A stretch of 8,130 nt of DNA from positions 9,065 through 17,194 of the forward strand of contig JAAXHV010000292.1 of the NCBI GenBank assembly GCA_012270695.1, written 5' to 3'. This document shows, piece by piece, positions 7,233-8,130 of the stretch. Position 1 is the first letter of the stretch. Every line of letters starts with the position of its first letter. Under the pieces are notes generated by a model. That model saw only the letters and a program-made list of their open reading frames with translations, had not been told where the DNA came from and made no database searches. This stretch comes from Gammaproteobacteria bacterium (lineage in GTDB: Bacteria > Pseudomonadota > Gammaproteobacteria > Eutrophobiales > Eutrophobiaceae). The position numbers were made by a program, and so were the translations under genes.

Positions 7233-8130
7233 TTACAACGCGCTGATAAACGCACTGAGAATACCGATGCCTGCTATCCAGCTCATTCGGTCAGTGAGGG
7301 CAAAATATATGGGATCGTCACCCACGGCGGCGCGGTTGGCGAGCAACACCATGCGCATCAGCCAGTATAGTAACAGGAGCTGGATCAGCCATAGAAATTC
7401 CGGCTGCTTGTAATACCCGATCACTTCCACACTTTGAATATATAGTGCAAATACAACCACAGAGGCTATCGGATTGGCTGCGGCCAGTGATGCCATTACC
7501 GGGAGGTCACCGACGAGATAGGGTCTTCCTTCAGCCGAATATTGGCCTGTCATTTCTAACATTCGCAGTTCATTAAGTCGTTTTACCATCGCTAAAGAAA
7601 GAAAAATGAAAATGAAAAATGCCAAGAACCAAGGCGATAAAATAATTGGGATGACAGCCGCGCCCGCGTACACGCGCAAGGTGAACAGTACGGCGAGTGT
7701 GATGACGTCAAACAAGATAATTCGCTTGAGAAACAGCGAATAGGAAAGTGAAATACCTAGGTAGCCCATAACCAGCAACCCTACAATAATAGAGATACTG
7801 AAAGCCAAAATGAAAGCCACTGCTGCCAATGTAACGCTGATACAACAAATTGGTAACAGAGAAACTTTACCTGCTGCCAACGGGCGATTGCATTTGCTGA
7901 CGTGACGGCGATCGTGAGGAAGATCTAATACATCATTAAACAGATAACCACTAGAGGCCGCCGCCGATAACGCCAAAAACACCACCGAGGTTATAACATA
8001 AGGTTCTATTTCCGTTTCGTGTGCCGCGATGAGAGGAATGAAAACGAGTACATTCTTAACCCACTGGACAGGGCGCAAGGCTCGAGCATAGTGAAGAACT
8101 TCTACGCCATTTCTTGGGGGGGGGGGGGGG
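7233..8130 (-). CDS. ubiA: UbiA-family polyprenyl-phosphate phosphoribosyltransferase (DPPR synthase-like), 5' end outside window
   Basis: An integral membrane enzyme with about eight or nine helices. The aspartate-rich PRPP/metal motif NDVLDLPHDRRHVSKCNRPLAAG type is complete at 7869-7937 (NDxxD, DRxH, K, RPLAAG). Later landmarks are YSLFLKR...FDV, R-VYAGA, the second polar loop VKRLNELR, and DDPIYFALTDR near the C-terminus. The NDxxDxxxDRxHxxKxxRP form is that of decaprenyl-phosphate 5-phosphoribosyltransferase (Rv3806c) rather than of ubiquinone UbiA. It would attach ribose-5-phosphate from PRPP to polyprenyl phosphate, the first committed step of the cassette. A TTG at 8078 could be a start, but the frame stays open to the edge and reads ...VLHYARALRPVQWVKN. 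That is the family's usual entry into helix 1, so the TTG is probably an internal Leu codon. Gram-negative relatives often carry an N-terminal HAD phosphatase domain, which would lie outside the window. Confidence 0.87.
   Translation of the reverse strand, partial: PPPPPRNGVEVLHYARALRPVQWVKNVLVFIPLIAAHETEIEPYVITSVVFLALSAAASSGYLFNDVLDLPHDRRHVSKCNRPLAAGKVSLLPICCISVTLAAVAFILAFSISIIVGLLVMGYLGISLSYSLFLKRIILFDVITLAVLFTLRVYAGAAVIPIILSPWFLAFFIFIFLSLAMVKRLNELRMLEMTGQYSAEGRPYLVGDLPVMASLAAANPIASVVVFALYIQSVEVIGYYKQPEFLWLIQLLLLYWLMRMVLLANRAAVGDDPIYFALTDRMSWIAGIGILSAFISAL
8116..8130. repeat. Poly-G run (15 G) at the window edge
   Basis: An uninterrupted run of 15 G ends the window (C15 on the coding strand of the ubiA-like gene, which would encode Pro codons). 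It may be a sequencing or assembly artefact at a contig end. It may also be a true homopolymer tract, which can be phase-variable in surface-glycan genes. The sequence alone does not decide. Confidence 0.9.

Noticed and set aside
7226..7255. GTG at 7255 as the gtrA start
   Set aside because: It would overlap ubiA by 23 nt, has no Shine-Dalgarno support, and adds ten polar residues before helix 1. The ATG at 7225 gives the usual GtrA length.
1..8130. tRNA, rRNA, CRISPR array, insertion sequence or attachment site
   Set aside because: I saw no cloverleaf, no spaced direct repeats, no transposase and no terminal inverted repeats. The window is almost fully covered by the eight genes listed.

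Overview
The window looks like part of a cell-surface polysaccharide or glycosylation locus from a Gram-negative bacterium. It is most likely a proteobacterium (gamma or beta); I cannot name the genus from sequence alone. The basis is the set of protein families: a DegT-type sugar aminotransferase, a WbpM/PglF-type membrane dehydratase and GalU on the plus strand, facing a polyprenyl-phosphate pentose cassette on the minus strand. Both edges cut through genes, and coding density is very high. No stretch longer than about 50 bases lies between genes.

Plus strand, 1-3023: the 3' end of a DegT/DnrJ/EryC1 aminotransferase, then a 642-residue nucleotide-sugar 4,6-dehydratase, then galU. They are separated by 3 nt and by a 4-nt GTGA overlap, so they are probably one transcript. 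The dehydratase makes a UDP-4-keto-6-deoxy amino sugar. The aminotransferase is a plausible next step, giving a 4-amino-4,6-dideoxy sugar. GalU supplies UDP-glucose.

Minus strand, 8130-3074: five genes in the order UbiA-family phosphoribosyltransferase (5' end outside the window), GtrA-like membrane protein, DprE1-like FAD oxidase, GT-C-type membrane glycosyltransferase, DprE2-like reductase. Three of the four junctions are tight: a 4-nt overlap for gtrA/dprE1 and for GT-C/dprE2, and a 7-nt gap for ubiA/gtrA. The fourth, dprE1/GT-C, has a 50-nt gap. The set matches the mycobacterial decaprenyl-phosphoryl-arabinose pathway: PRPP plus polyprenyl phosphate gives polyprenyl-phospho-ribose (UbiA), then 2'-oxidation (DprE1) and 2'-reduction (DprE2) give polyprenyl-phospho-D-arabinofuranose. 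GtrA is the proposed helper or translocase, and the GT-C enzyme is the candidate transferase using that donor in the periplasm. This biology is known in Actinobacteria and, for pilin D-arabinosylation, in some Pseudomonas aeruginosa strains. The acceptor here is unknown.

The two operons converge at about 3024-3073 and differ clearly in base composition: the plus-strand half is GC-rich, while the GT-C and UbiA genes are distinctly AT-richer. This suggests a horizontally acquired or serotype-variable module beside a more conserved flank. Points worth a second look are an Ala at the position of the benzothiazinone-target Cys of DprE1, a Leu in the Tyr/Met catalytic slot of the dehydratase, and a 15-base poly-G run exactly at the window end.
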